A stretch of DNA of 35,163 bases, from contig JAGFJP010000181.1 of the NCBI GenBank assembly GCA_024102665.1, positions 1 to 35,163 on the forward strand, given 5' to 3'. The notes under the pieces were generated by a model that saw only the letters and a program-made list of their open reading frames with translations, ran no database searches and was not told the origin of the DNA. Origin of the DNA: Thiogranum sp. (lineage in GTDB: Bacteria; Pseudomonadota; Gammaproteobacteria; DSM-19610). The position numbers were made by a program, and so were the translations under genes. Each line of letters starts with the position of its first letter. Within the stretch, counting starts at the first letter, position 1. Shown here one piece after another: positions 34,796 to 35,163 of this stretch.

Positions 34796-35163
34796 GACAC
34801 GGTCCGCGTTGACATTGCTGCTGATGCTCCATCATCTGATCCATCATCATCTGCATCATGTCGATGCGTTGTTGCATGCTGTCCATCCGCTCCTGCGCCA
34901 CGTCCGACGATATACCAGGGCCACCCTGACCGCTGCCGCCCATCATGCCACCCTGGCCGCCTTTGCCCATCATGCCGCCCTGGCCGCCTTTACCCATCAT
35001 GCCGCCTTCGCCGCCTTTATCCATCATGCCGCCCTGGCCGCCTTTACCCATCATGCCACCCTGGCCGCCCATCATGCCGCCTTCGGCGCCCATCATGCGC
35101 TGGCGGCCACCCATCATTTCGTTCATCTGCCCCATGGCTTCATGCATTTGCTGCATGTGCTGC
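34791..35163 (-). CDS. Partial Met/Gly-rich repeat protein, 5' end outside window
   Basis: The reading frame stays open to the right edge, so the true start is probably beyond it; at least 121 residues are visible from the first Met at 35156. Five near-identical 9-residue units (GGQGGMMGK type, residues 30-74) are followed by a helical Met-rich end (MDSMQQRIDMMQMMMDQMM) and a tail with CQRGPC. The end resembles that of the 22708 protein, marking a paralogue. The protein is likely periplasmic and copper-binding, judging by its relative, but no signal peptide can be seen here. It shares strand with the 11-gene operon downstream. Confidence 0.75.
   Translation of the reverse strand, partial: QHMQQMHEAMGQMNEMMGGRQRMMGAEGGMMGGQGGMMGKGGQGGMMDKGGEGGMMGKGGQGGMMGKGGQGGMMGGSGQGGPGISSDVAQERMDSMQQRIDMMQMMMDQMMEHQQQCQRGPCP
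34935..35069 (-). repeat. Tandem 27-bp coding repeat in Met-rich gene
   Basis: Five in-frame 27-bp units encode GGQGGMMGK, GGQGGMMDK, GGEGGMMGK, GGQGGMMGK and GGQGGMMGG. The DNA units are close copies, suggesting recent slippage or unequal exchange, and copy number could vary between strains. Confidence 0.8.

Overview
The window looks like chromosome of a gammaproteobacterium. Protein style, GC-rich codons and Shine-Dalgarno (SD) starts fit, and a metal-exposed or sulfur-oxidising Chromatiales/Ectothiorhodospiraceae-type host is my guess; nothing here fixes the taxon. I see no rRNA, tRNA, CRISPR array, transposase or integrase. By eye the codons become more GC-rich from about 20.3 kb rightwards than in the left half.

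Layout. (1) 0.1-3.0 kb, minus strand: two cyclic-di-GMP enzymes, a GGEEF diguanylate cyclase and a PAS-GGDEF-EAL protein. (2) 3.3-9.7 kb, plus strand: a copper/silver efflux operon, namely a small Cys-rich secreted protein, then CusC-, CusB- (with fused CusF domain) and CusA-like proteins. (3) 9.9-16.5 kb, plus strand: a second Cys-rich secreted protein, a porin-like barrel, a di-haem cytochrome c, a MerR regulator, a mini-thioredoxin, a His-rich secreted protein, a second MerR regulator, a divergent PII-like protein and a cyclopropane-fatty-acid synthase. (4) 16.5-19.8 kb, minus strand: a DUF547 lipoprotein-like or secreted protein, a small unknown gene, two paralogous PilZ proteins and a decayed 3' fragment of copB. 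(5) 19.9-23.2 kb, plus strand: a P1B-1 Cu+ ATPase with one YHS and two tandem heavy-metal-binding modules, a SHOCT membrane protein and a Met-rich periplasmic protein. (6) 34.6-23.3 kb, minus strand: eleven closely packed genes, namely DUF2933 protein, ICMT-like methyltransferase, YHS protein, two-TM protein, GGR-like flavoprotein, alpha-glucan phosphorylase, a complete YbhG-F-S-R type ABC exporter, a YHS/HMA-like protein and a TreT-type glycosyltransferase. The right edge holds the 3' part of a second Met-rich protein.

Taken together this is a copper (possibly silver) handling island. Periplasmic Met/Cys-rich proteins would buffer metal, CusCBA would export it across the outer membrane, CopA would pump cytosolic Cu+ outwards, and two MerR proteins are the likely sensors. 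The flanking c-di-GMP genes and the long minus-strand operon joining metal-binding YHS modules, an ABC exporter and glucan/trehalose enzymes are the least explained parts and the best place to look for a new system.
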